Positions 33,501-43,945 of a stretch of 64,000 bases of DNA are shown piece by piece. The notes below the pieces were generated by a model that saw nothing but the letters and a program-made list of their open reading frames with translations, had not been told where the DNA came from and did not search any database. Position 1 is the stretch's first letter, and every line of letters starts with the position of its first letter. The position numbers and the translations under genes are program-made. Origin of the DNA: Neodiprion pinetum (lineage: Eukaryota; Arthropoda; Insecta; Hymenoptera; Diprionidae); contig NC_060235.2 of assembly GCF_021155775.2 (NCBI RefSeq), forward strand, positions 13,479,193 through 13,543,192, read 5' to 3'.

Positions 33501-34106
33501 CGGAAACAATCTATTTTTCATTGGGCCGATTTTTTTCTCTAAATTCATTGAGGAACTTTACAACGATGAAAGGTAATTCACATTAAATCCGAAAATTGAG
33601 TAAATATAAGTAAAAAAAAAAAAATCAATAGACAAATTACGAGCTTAAAAAATATTTCTTTTGAGATGTTGATAGCAAATTCACGATCAGCGGAAAAAGT
33701 TAGCCAAGATTGACAAAAAAAAAACATCTCGTTACGCTCATTTCTTCAAAATATCTTGCAAGATCGTGGAATTTGAACCCGCGAATCCACTTTCAGCGCG
33801 AGTACCCCCCAGGCGGAGATGGATTTCCCCCGCTCCGTCGCTATATGCGGCCTCACATCTTGTCCCCGAATTGACTGCACAAATGAACAGTCCATTCATG
33901 AGTAATGTCTTCGAAAATTTTATGCCGGTTAGTAAGAGTCTTTGTCTATACTGACCCCAAATTTTAGCTCTCTATGTTTAAAAAAGGAGCTGCAATAATT
34001 GTTGGGAAAAAAATGATCTCCTTCCCTCATTAGCTTTGAAGAAATTTTTTTTATGAATTCGTGTAAAAATAACAACTTTTTAATAATGCTAATCCTGATT
34101 CTGTAA
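30577..34106. mobile_element. Palindromic element with a solo LTR in its left arm
   Basis: Right arm about 33292-34106 is the reverse complement of 30577-30660 plus 32479-33206: GATTAGCATTATT...GTTATTTTTACACGA appears at 30577-30620 and reversed at 34055-34100, and TTGGCTAA.TTTTTCCGCTGATCG at 32793 and reversed near 33700. The left arm is split by a 1.8-kb LTR at a G-run. Arms have drifted by substitutions and small indels, so this is older than the 24-30 kb palindrome. It lies inside the copia RT. Confidence 0.7.
30682..32478. mobile_element. Solo LTR, family shared with 60273-62128 (copy a)
   Basis: Matches 60273-62128 from GTTTACGCCCCGACGTACC to CCCCCACGTAACA with scattered substitutions. 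The left tip is altered (GGTTTACG instead of TGTTACG) beside a G-run of about 30. GGGG after the right end may be the target copy. ORFs such as 31055-31402 occur in one copy only and are not supported as genes. Confidence 0.75.
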
Positions 34107-35544
34107 CATGAAAATTGGCGGAATAATTGCATTTGTTTGCGAGTAAAAAATGTACCCCCTTTTTGGAGTTATTTTACAACCACTAAATTGTAAGAAATCG
34201 TTTTGCTTCATAGTGTTCATGATAGTGGGACTCTTCGGGATTAATATGTTTCCAGTTTTGTTGGTCTTCAATAATATTCCAGCCCGGAAATTCCGTGCAA
34301 AAAAAGTCGCTTTTTCAATAACAAATAGCTTTTCTCAAAAAGTGTTAATCTGATCGAGCCCCGGTTTTGCATACTTTTTCAGGATACTGTAACAGTTGAA
34401 TTTAGCCGCCAAAGCAGTGACTACGGGACTCAGTAATAGGTAGGTCCGTAGGGAGGGGGGCTTTCACCTAAGCGGTTATAGAACATATGTATTAGCAATC
34501 GATCGAGAAGTGTAAGCGACAGACGACGGATGAGCGGTCAATCGTCATCAGAGTGCGCTCTAAAATAAAGAAATCATAACGAACGAATAATACAACCGAC
34601 GAAAAATGAAGTAAAACGCATACGGATTCTATTGCAAGAACGAAGGACTCGTAGCAGCGGCCCATCTTTTACGGATTCCCGATCAAGGAAAAACCACCTA
34701 GATATGACGGATGAGGGGATTCAAATTGGCCGGGCACGGAATTAGCGAGCGCAACTGAGGAAATGGAAACTGGGATTTGAAGAATATCCCCAAAGACACG
34801 CTTATGATAAGTTTTATATTCTGACCTGTACTATTTTATCTGTAATTTTACGAGTATGCCGTTTATGGAATTGTTATTGTCCTAGATGTCCGCCGTGCCC
34901 ATTTTATTTATACAATTTATTTATTATTTTCTCTCATATTTATACTTTTCTTTTATTCGGTTTCCGTATAGATGCATGTCATTCGGTCATACCGACATCC
35001 GAAATTCCGTTTTAAATAAAAACAATAAAAAACAATAAAAAGTAAATTGATAGCGGATGATTTTCGTTAATTGCGAGAGGCTCCGCAGTTGGAGTTAATC
35101 CTGGTCGAAGCAAACCGCGAAAACGAAAAGACCGTTACAATACCAAGAGACATGTATTACGAGACTTTCAAATATGTACATGCATTATTCGATAAATTAT
35201 TCGTTATTGTAGAAATGGCCGTTTTACCAGGTTTTTATTATTTTGCAAAAGTACAAATTAATCAATTTCAATTTGCGACCGGCCAAATTGTTTGTCTTTT
35301 TGGTACCTATAAATTCTTACCAGTCATTTTTTCCTCTCAGATCAATTGTTTCCTCGCTATCGCTCAAAAACATCGTTTCACCAACTTTGAACGCTCCGCA
35401 TTTTTTTTTGCCAACAAAACTGTGGTTGGAAACACATAAGCCTTCATCACGGGTATCAGCTCTATCAGAATATATTATAGGTCTCATTCGTCCTAAATTT
35501 TTGTCATAAAAAGACCTTTTTTCGGCTTCATTTCCTGGACTACT
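34107..35544. other. Unassigned insert between copia pieces
   Basis: Not part of the palindrome and not copia. 35071-35439 is open (REAPQLELILVEANRENEKT, then MYYETFKYVHALFDKLF) but shows no recognised domain. A segment near 34440-34600 is GC-richer and contains AATAAAG. No terminal repeats were found. Confidence 0.4.
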
Positions 35545-36153
35545 ACTGTCAAAAAGGTTTATAATGAAGGATCTGGACGACGTCAAAGAATATTGAGGAA
35601 TACCGATTGACTATGATCACTGTAAATAGGAAATGAAACTAACTAACTCAAAAGAATCATATCGAGTCATGAGCGAGAACGTATGATTTACAAAATAGTA
35701 AGCTCTATAATATACCTATGGTAACGAATTTAAAACTAGAAAAGGCGGATGAGTGTGTAGAAAATATTCAGTACAGCAATCTAATTGGTGCACTACTGTA
35801 TATAAGCTCAGGCACAAAGCCCGACATAAGCTTTACCGTAAACTACTTACGTACATACTAAAACGACTATAATGAGACTTATTTCAAATATGCGATGCGA
35901 ATATTGAAATACTTATATTCAACAAAAAATTTGAGCTTAAATTATAAGAAAGGCCAAAACTGTCCAGTACAGATTGCCATGTAGATACAGACTGGGCAGG
36001 AGACAACTTAGGTAGGAAATCAACGTCAGGGTATACTATCAGACTTTGGAAATATAGTCAGATGGAAATCCAGAAAATAAAAAAGCGTAACCAAAGCATC
36101 CACATTCGCAGAATACATAGCACTGTCTGAGGCTGTGAGTGAAGTGAAATTCA
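35545..36153 (+). pseudogene. copia pol, third piece: RT end and RNase H
   Basis: Starts at MKDLDDVKEY, continues VPMVTNLKLEKADE, YSNLIGALLYISSGTKPDISFTV, FKYAMRILKYLYSTKN, and the RNase H motifs DTDWAGDNLGRKSTSGYT and KASTFAEYIALSEAVSEVKFI. Several stops and indels interrupt it. At about 36153 copia sequence ends and gypsy integrase begins without a frame break. Confidence 0.8.
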
Positions 36154-37060
36154 TAATGGAAGTTATAATAAAACTGCACCCGTGGAGTTGGCCGGAAAAA
36201 CCGTGGAAAAGGGTGCACACGGACTTCCTGGGACCGTACAAAGGACACAACTTCCTACTAATAGTAGACGCGAGGACGAAATGGCCCGAGATCTTCGTCA
36301 TGAAAAGCACCATGGCGCAACAAACAATAAAAGTCTTCCAACAAATATTCGCTAGGCACGGGCTCCCACGGCAAATCGTCAGTGACAACGGACCACAATT
36401 CACGAGCGACGAGTTCACGAGGTTCGTGAGCAGCGCGGGAATCAAGCACATACGATCGGCAGTAAAACACCCCGCGTCAAACGGGGCAGCGGAGAATCTG
36501 GTGAGGTCATTCAAGAGAAAACTGAAGATCATGTTAAAAAATGGGAAAACAGCACAGGAAGCCGTCGACGCATTCTTATTCGAATACCGATCGACTCAAC
36601 ATTGCACGACAGGAGAAACGCCGGCCAAATTAATGCTCGGCAGACAAATACGAACGAAATTCGACTTAATGCGACCCGACGTAAAGAAACATCAGGAGCA
36701 AGCGGTGCACAGACAGGAACGGAACGCAAGAGGGGGAAGGACGACACAATTTTCGAGAGGGGAAAGGGTGTGGGCGAAAAACTTCAGCCGAAACGAGCCA
36801 CCGTGGACGGAAGCCACGACCGAGCAAAGATTAGGACCAGTGACGTATACGGTAAAACTGGACTCGGGCGGCGTAGTCAAACGCCACGTGGATCAGCTGG
36901 TGAGGGGAGGGGCTCTGATGACATCATCAAAACCCGAGGCAGCAAATGGGCAAGACGCTCGTCAACCAGCACGACGATCACCGCGATTGAACAGACAACA
37001 AGCGTAACGCGTACAACGAGGGGGAATCAGACAAGGGGCGCAAAGTTAAACGGAGAGGAG
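36154..37060 (+). pseudogene. 5'-truncated gypsy integrase fused to copia
   Basis: Integrase of a K02A2.6-like gypsy element: core with acidic residues in VHTDFLGPY, SDNGPQFTS and NGAAENLVRSF, then SH3-like C-terminal region (FSRGERVWAKNF, LGPVTYTVKLDSGG, RHVDQLVRG) and stop at 37007. An ORF running from 36135 starts in the copia RNase H and passes straight into integrase. All upstream gypsy domains are absent. The integrase motifs themselves are complete. A purine tract (CGGAGAGGAG) precedes the LTR at 37061. Confidence 0.8.
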
Positions 37061-37240
37061 TGTAGTGTACGTGAGGACGCGGTGTGAGTATGAGAGAGTG
37101 CGTGGTGTATGTATAAATGCGTGTGTGTGTGCGTGTGTGTGTGGTGTGAGAAGCTTGTAAGGTGAGAAGAACTAATCAGTCAAAATAAAGCCGCTAAGCG
37201 ATTAACGTCTCTCGTTCTCTCTACCCTGCCCGACACCACA
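37061..37240 (+). repeat. 3' LTR of the truncated gypsy element
   Basis: TGTAGTGTACG...CGACACCACA, 180 bp, TG...CA, directly after a polypurine tract and containing a GT-rich run (37117-37142) and AATAAAG near 37184. No 5' partner in the window. Confidence 0.72.
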
Positions 37241-37545
37241 CAGACCTTTTTTGTCTTCGTTATTATTTTGACACGCTTAGGTTACGATGAATCAGGGGAT
37301 ATCTGGCTCCACGAAACAGATTCCTAATTTCATCAAATAAATAAGTACCAGATCATTTAGTCATTGTTTCACGACTTTATGCTGTAGTGTCGCAATGTAC
37401 AGACCTTTTTTGTCTTCGTTATTATTTTGATACGTTTAAGTTACGACGAATCAGAGGATATCTGACTTCACGAAATCGATTCTTAATTTCATTAAATAAA
37501 TATCAGATCTTGTAGTCATTGTTTCACGATCCGTTTTTAATTCAG
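37241..37545. repeat. Diverged tandem duplication, unit about 155 bp
   Basis: Both units open with CAGACCTTTTTTGTCTTCG (37241 and 37398), then share ATTATTTTGA.ACG.TTA and GGATATCTG. The second is slightly shorter. The first abuts the LTR end. Confidence 0.7.
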
Positions 37546-38461
37546 AACCTCTATCCTGTTAGTTAAGAGTTTATTTCAGAAACTTCCAGAATTCAACGTC
37601 GTACAGAACAGATTCTTGAACGACATCGTATTTTGATCCTCTCTCGTACTCACTAGCTCAACTTTTTTCCAATAAAATATTTTTTTATCATCAATACCAA
37701 CCGTTTTTAAATTCGAATTTCAGAAACGTCCAGAATTCGACGTTGCACCGAAATCCTTTGATCGCGGGCCGCTCAACGTCAAGTCGAAACTCGACGATTC
37801 CAAGTATTATTTTTGACGACCGCGTACCTCCATCCGTTTTCTGAAGACGTTTCAATTTTTCCGCGGGCGCTTTCAAGAGTCCGATCGTTGTGATAATTCT
37901 CGTCTTTTCTCCAATCGTTGAAACCTTTCGTAAAATTTTGTTGAGAAACCAAATATATATCTATATATTTAATACTTTTTTTTATAAAATTAATAAAAAC
38001 TTGTCAAACGAAATCTCAATTGCGCCTCAATCTTGCATCTTATTGTGTACTAATCTGTACACCAACATCATCATGTTTTGCATTCCTAGAGCGATAGTAA
38101 CCCAACACCGCAGATCCTTGGCTCTGAATGTATACTACCGCAGCTATCGGTCGACCTTGCACTCTGGTCTTGTCTGAACCGGTCCAAAATTCATAGTAGA
38201 GTCCACATTACAGTTACAAGACGCAAACGCAGCTCGAAACCCTCCATCGTTGCTTAGTGGTGTTCGAAGTAGCATTTTCTTAGATTTTAAGACTTAATTC
38301 TAGATGCAATTACAAGGTACAAAACGTACGTAGGACTAAAGGTATACAAGATGGTTAGGCGATAAATGAAAAAATATTCATAATTTCAATCTTTTTTTTT
38401 TTTTTGTTCATTGAACGTAAGCCATCCGCAGGACACTGAATATTTGAATGTGATACTCAGA

Positions 38462-38770
38462 TTATACGTATACGAATTCAAGTTGACCGTACGGTCCGCC
38501 AAGATAGCGTAAATGCAAACGTATCTCCTTACTGGCTGTCGTCACCTTCTGGAAAAAATCTTCATCTTCTTGGAGGGCCTTGGTCAGTCGGTTCGGTAGA
38601 AAAATCGTGAAAGAGTCCTCCAAGTCCAGAACGATTTTATCACCAAATTTCGTTTTAACCCGACGAACGCCACTGACTCGGTATTCGAAGTATACTTCGA
38701 GGTCCGAAAGCTTTTTCAAGGGCAGAAGTGTCTCCAGGCGGGCGACTTCGTTCAATTTTGAAAAGTCCAT
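38462..38770 (-). CDS. Small beta-rich protein, possible OB-fold-like
   Basis: ATG at 38770 gives about 102 residues: FSKLNEV, LKKLSDLEVYFEYRVSGVRR, TKFGDKIVLDLEDSFTIFLP, NRLTKAL, then LRYLGGPYGQLEFV. The pattern (short strands, VKTKFGDKI, FLPNRL) recalls a family of small uncharacterised insect proteins that I associate with mobile elements; an OB-like single-strand-binding fold is a guess from strand spacing. It overlaps the upstream reading frame (38970-38655) in another phase. A core promoter lies 220 bp upstream. Confidence 0.5.
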   Translation of the reverse strand: MDFSKLNEVARLETLLPLKKLSDLEVYFEYRVSGVRRVKTKFGDKIVLDLEDSFTIFLPNRLTKALQEDEDFFQKVTTASKEIRLHLRYLGGPYGQLEFVYV

Positions 38771-38970
38771 GATCGTTACTGTTGAGTGGTATGTGCTCAA
38801 AATCTCTTGTGAGTTGATTGAGGTCAGATCTGATTTTCAGCAGATGTTTTACTTCTCCAATATTCTTGATGAGCAGTTCCAGTCGTTTCTTCAATTCACC
38901 TTGTTGTTCCAAAGCACTTCTCATTTGCAAGAAGAAGATTTAGTTCTGCTGTATTTGGAGTTCTCTTCAT
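38655..38970 (-). pseudogene. Upstream coiled-coil ORF, frame-broken
   Basis: ATG at 38970 (MKRTPNTAELNLLLANEK) lies 20 bp after the predicted start site and closes after 24 codons. A second frame from about 38930 continues with a coiled-coil-like run (ELKKRLELLIKNIGEVKHLL, SDLNQLTRDFEHI). A one-base change near 38900 would join them, so this may be the decayed N-terminal half of the same gene as the beta-rich ORF. Confidence 0.4.
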
Positions 38971-38987
38971 GAGAGCTGAAGGTGCTA

Positions 38988-39022
38988 GACTGTCTTTCGG
39001 ACCTGAATTTCAACCTTTTATA
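38988..39022 (-). promoter_or_regulatory. TATA box and initiator
   Basis: TATAAAAG at 39022-39015 and ACAGTC at 38993-38988 on the minus strand. The spacing from TATA to the initiator A (about 31 bp) is that of insect RNA polymerase II core promoters, and the first ATG follows about 20 bp later. Confidence 0.55.
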
Positions 39023-40116
39023 ACCGTATTCCTCCCACCAGGCACACAGAATCCTTGAAAAACTTCTAGAAGCTACCGAAATGATGTGTCTTCGATTGTA
39101 CGTTAGAACCTTCCAGAATTCAACGTCGCACCGCAATCCGTTGTCCGCAGGCCGCTCGCCGTCAAGTCGAAACTCGTCGGACGATTCCGAGTATTGTTTT
39201 CGTCGGACGATTCCGAGAATCCTTCAGGGTCAAAGAAGCTCTTTCTCACGGTCCCGGACCGCTCGTCGTCAAGTCGAAACTTGTCGAACGCATTGTTTGT
39301 CAGCCTACATTCGTTCAGGGTCGAAGCAGCCGCATACAAATTTCAGAACCTTCCAGAATTCGACGTCGCACCGCAATCCATTGTCGGCAGGCCGCTCGCC
39401 GTCAAGTCGAAACTCGTCGGACGATTCCGAGAATTGTTTGTCTAAAATTCGTGCAACGCCAGAGCGGGTCTTTTAGAATTCAACGTCGCACCGAAATCCT
39501 TTGACCGCATGCCGCTCACCGTCAAGTCGAAACACGTCGGACGATTCCAAGTATTGTTTTCGTCAGACGATTCCGAGAATTGTTTGTCTAAAATTCAACG
39601 TCGCACCGAAATGCTTTGACCGCATGCCGCTCACCGTCGAGTCGAAACACGTCGGACGAATTGTTTGTCAGTCTAGATTCGTTCAAGGCCGTGAGAATCT
39701 TCTCGAACCTTCTGGAAGCTGTCAACACCTGACACACGCCAGGATTCCCGGTCGAACGTTCGAGGATCCACGGGGTCCGCTCGAACGCCTGAGGATTCAC
39801 GGAGTGCGCTCGGTAATGCAGTTATCGATCCCGCTCGATGAGCATGATTTTCTTTACCGACAAAGAACACAACTTATCTCACAAGGGGTAACACCACGGC
39901 AATAGGTCTTTTCATCAAAATTTTTTTTGTGCGCATGCGTCAAGATCAGCCATGTTTTTCGTACTGTTTTTTGTAAACAAGCATGTTAAAGTGCCCGCGT
40001 CTAGAAAATAAAAGCAAATAAATATTAATTAAGGTATATTAATATAAAAACAGGAAAAAAAATTAAAGTAATAAGTGTCACTATTGAGAAATAAATTTTT
40101 GCAACTGATTGTAATC

Positions 40117-42819
40117 ATGTTATCTGTACGAAAAGGAACAACAAAACGGTGTTGTTATGGAGTATGTAAAAGTGACACACGGTATAAATCATTCAAAGGC
40201 AATACATATTATTTTATAAATTTTCCAAAGCCTTGTCTAGAGTATCGCAAAAAAATTATCAAATCCTCAAGCAAATTACATATTAAAGCATGTGCAAAAT
40301 GTGCAAAATGTGAATTGTGGGTAAAAAAATGTGGCCGAAGTGACAGAGGTTTTAGATCAATCGATGATGTGACTAAGGATACTTATATTTGTTCACTACA
40401 TTTTCATGGAGAAAGTGGTCCAACTGAGAAGAATCCTGATCCTTTAAGCTACCAAGAATTTCAACAAATTGATAAATCAATCGATAAGGTAATGCATGAT
40501 TATTTATACAACAATATGATTTTCGGAGTTATAACCTCAAAATAATTCATAGGTAGTCAAAGTTAGAACCAGCCTATTTGAAAAATATAAAAGAGCTGAT
40601 ATGGAAGGAGAGAATGAATCAGAAAAAACGAAAATAAACAACATTTCGACGGTTGCGCAGGTTGAGTATAAATATTATAATAATAAAATCGTATAGATTT
40701 AAATAAAAAAACTTTTTTCTTTTATTGTAGAAATCTACGGCCCATGAAGAGATTTTCAATGTTCCTGATGATACTGCTTGTTTTATTCAACAAATATTAC
40801 CAGATCAATCAGCAGAGATGAGAATACTGGAGGAAGAAACTAACTGTGAGGGAACTAACAAATTTACAACGATAGAAATTCAAACCGACAGTATAAAGAT
40901 GCGTAATAAAAGTGTTCAGGTGAAGTTGCAAAAAAATTCAGCTGTGGTAAAGTTTGTAAATGCTATACGCATTGATGCAAAAAAATGTATATTTTATACA
41001 AGTCTAAATTTTGAGCAAATTCTAGCTTTGCATAGATTTTTGAGTCCAATGAATAAGAATTCTCGACCTCGTATGTAATATATTAAAGAGTCTTGGTGAT
41101 CGGTCAATTAAGAAAACGTAATTTTAGTTAACGTTTCGACCCGGATATGGGCCCTCCTCAGAACGATTTATTTAAAAAAACTGTCAAAAAACAAAAAAGA
41201 AAGGAAAAATAGGATTTTATAATATAAATAATGGTACTAGTAGTAATCGGACATAAATATTGTAGATGTAATATTCTTAGAGCTATTAAATATTGTTGAT
41301 AGTAAGAACCTTATGATTAATTGTGATAAGGATGTTTTTTGGTGTTATTTACCTTTTTGAGTTAAGTAAGTGTAATAAGATGTAGTCGAATTCACAATTG
41401 CAATTGGCGGAAACAGTGTTCTTTTGAGTGACGGTAGACAATGTCAATCTTCCAGTTGTTTTTGTAGGAGTTAAAAGTTGGTAGTCATTTATTTAAAAAA
41501 GATTAAAGAACTAAGTTAACTAATTGACACCTGTGAATTAATTTCATTGCTAATTGACTTTCTATAATAACCTTTTAACACTATGACATATTGACTGTGA
41601 AAAAACTTAGTTCTTTAATCTTTTTTAAATAAATGACTACCAACTTTTAACTCCTACAAAAACAACTGGAAGATTGACATTGTCTACCGTCACTCAAAAG
41701 AACACTGTTTCCGCCAATTGCAATTGTGAATTCGACTACATCTTATTACACTTACTTAACTCAAAAAGGTAAATAACACCAAAAAACATCCTTATCACAA
41801 TTAATCATAAGGTTCTTACTATCAACAATATTTAATAGCTCTAAGAATATTACATCTACAATATTTATGTCCGATTACTACTAGTACCATTATTTATATT
41901 ATAAAATCCTATTTTTCCTTTCTTTTTTGTTTTTTGACAGTTTTTTTAAATAAATCGTTCTGAGGAGGGCCCATATCCGGGTCGAAACGTTAACTAAAAT
42001 TACGTTTTCTTAATTGACCGATCACCAAGACTCTTTAATATATTTTTGAGTCCAGCTTGTGACAACTTAGAATATTGGGGTAATCGAAAGACAAAAAATA
42101 AATCTTCCGAAAATAGTAATAAATACAAGTTGACATCAATGCAACAGTTAATTCTAGTGTTATTAAGATTACGCATGGGATATTTAATAGAAGATTTAGC
42201 TTACAAGTTCGATGTTTCTACAGGGTTTGTCTCAAAAATATGTACAACTTGGATTTATTTTTTGCATAATGAATTTACTACTCAATTAAAGCTATTTATG
42301 TTTCCATCTAGAAAAACGATAGCTGAAACATTACCAAAAATATTTAGGTCTATAAAAAACATTCGAGTTATTGTTGATTGTGCCGAGTTTTTTTGTCAAT
42401 CGCCAACGAATTTTGAACACCAAGGTAATTTATATTCAAGTTATAAAGCTCATACGACTTTTAAAGTATTGATTGGCTGCACTCCAAATGGTTGCATTAG
42501 TTTTGTATCTGATGTATTCGAGGGTTCAATATCAGATCCTGAAATATTTAAGCGATCCAAAATTGCAGACTTGTTGCAACCTGGAGATGTGGTACTTGCA
42601 GATCGAGGTTTCACCGTTCACGATATAGTTGAAGCAAAGCAAGCACATTTGAATATTCCTCCATTTTTGAATGGACGCGATCGTTTAACTCCACAAGAGG
42701 AGATGTTAACAAAAAAAATTGCAAAACAACGCATATATGTTGAGCATGTTATTGGGCGTATAAAAAAATTCCGACTTCTTCAAACAGTTTTGCCGTTAAA
42801 TATGCGTACTTTAATGTAA
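40117..42819 (+). CDS. THAP-domain DDE transposase, four exons
   Basis: Transposase predicted to cut and join element ends. Exons 40117-40488, 40553-40660, 40731-41070 and 42056-42819 give 1,584 nt, 527 residues, all GT-AG with matching phase. Residues about 8-105 form a THAP-type zinc module (RCCYGVCKSD, YFINFPKP, CGRSDRGF, TYICSLHF, NPDPL) for DNA binding. The last exon carries a helix-turn-helix (LILVLLRLRMGYLIEDLAYKF) and a DDE_Tnp_4 core with acidic residues in VDCAEFF, LADRGF and EHVIGR. Intron 3 is about 985 bp only because a palindrome is inserted there. No stop or frameshift seen. The 3' gene neighbour converges at about 400 bp distance. Confidence 0.82.
41077..42044. mobile_element. 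Palindrome with hammerhead-like core, Penelope-type
   Basis: Arms 41077-41518 and 41603-42044 are reverse complements (sum 83121) around an 84-bp spacer, inserted in intron 3 of the transposase. Each arm holds CTGAGGA...GTCGAAACGT (41960-41990 plus strand; 41161-41131 minus strand), which matches the conserved hammerhead ribozyme core CUGANGA...GAAA; ACGU at 41987-41990 can pair with ACGU at 42002-42005 as stem III, leaving U as the cleavage-site base. Stem I is not convincing. Such motifs are known in terminal repeats of Penelope-like elements. Confidence 0.6.
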
Positions 42820-43945
42820 CAAATTATATTTGTCTGTGCATGTTTAGTTAATTTTCAAACACCTTTAGTTTTCGATGAAGAAGAGTAGGACCATTATATC
42901 GTAAAAAGTGAAGGAAAAAAAAAAATTGTAAATAGAAATAATTTTATGAACTTATTAATTCATATTTTATAAACTTTTTAATTCGTTTAATAACAATATT
43001 AATCTATTTCGTTCGTGCACTAAATAGATAATCTATTTTTATAAAGAACTTTGTAATTATTATATAACCATATTATTGCAAAAATATACTTTACTTATTT
43101 AATATATTTTGTAACAATTATGTACTTTTTTTCTATGTAATAAGAGATAATAAATAATAAAAACAATATATGTATATGTATCTTCTTTAAAATGCTTTGG
43201 CATAAGATGTAATTCATGTAGATAAGTCAAAGGGTATTAATCGCCGTGGGATCCTCATTTCAAAATATTCAGGAGCCAAAATATTTTGATGAAAAGCACT
43301 AACATGTTCAAGTATCGGCTCAATGAAGTTTTTATTGTAAAAGATTTTTTCTACGTGATAACCCTGTGGAGTCCAAATCACGAGATCACACCACGATCTT
43401 TCTGTGATCGCCATTTGAGTTTGTACTTGATAATAATACTGGTGAGTTCGTCTTAACTTCATCGTAGTATTATTGACTAAAGTACAGCAGAATGAATTAC
43501 GTTGCTGTGGCGTTAGTACATGTAAATCAGCTGGCTTAAATTTTTCCCATATTTTTGGACATTTAATTTCCAACACGCCTTTTGTTTTCTTCAAAGGATC
43601 CGTTACTAAGCCATCAGGTGATGCTCCTAAGCCTGGAAACTTGGAATTGACCCATAGGCCAGAATCTTCAACTATATAAGAAAATTTTTTGGAAGTGAAA
43701 TTCTTATACTTCTGACGCGCAATTTCTTCATGTACTTGGCCATAGTGAATAGCTGCAGTCAAGATTTTTTTATTAGTCCACAAATGAGAATTGACTAGGT
43801 TAAAGATTTGATCTTTTGTTTTCTCTGTACTAAATAGTTTAATTTTGGAAGCTGTAATTAATATTTTGCGAAATTGCCACCATTTATCATTTTCACCTTG
43901 AACTCCCGATGTTATGTCAATAGGTCCATAGTTATTATTATACAC

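Larger units (their letters stand above)
37570..39665. repeat. Field of 70-90-bp interspersed repeats
   Basis: The module CCAGAATTC(A/G)ACGT(C/T)GCACCG...CCGCTC.CCGTCAAGTCGAAAC.CGTCGGACGATTCC occurs near 37727, 39110, 39350, 39472 and 39590, with a partial one at 37576. Copies lie on both sides of the small gene at 38.4-39.0 kb. ORFs through them are repeats of the same translation and are not separate genes. Confidence 0.75.

Noticed and set aside
36592..37087. 161-codon arginine/threonine-rich ORF
   Set aside because: Out-of-frame shadow of the gypsy integrase C-terminus and LTR edge.
39081..39905. Serine/arginine-rich ORFs
   Set aside because: Produced by the repeated 70-90-bp module, with the same peptide phrase in successive copies.
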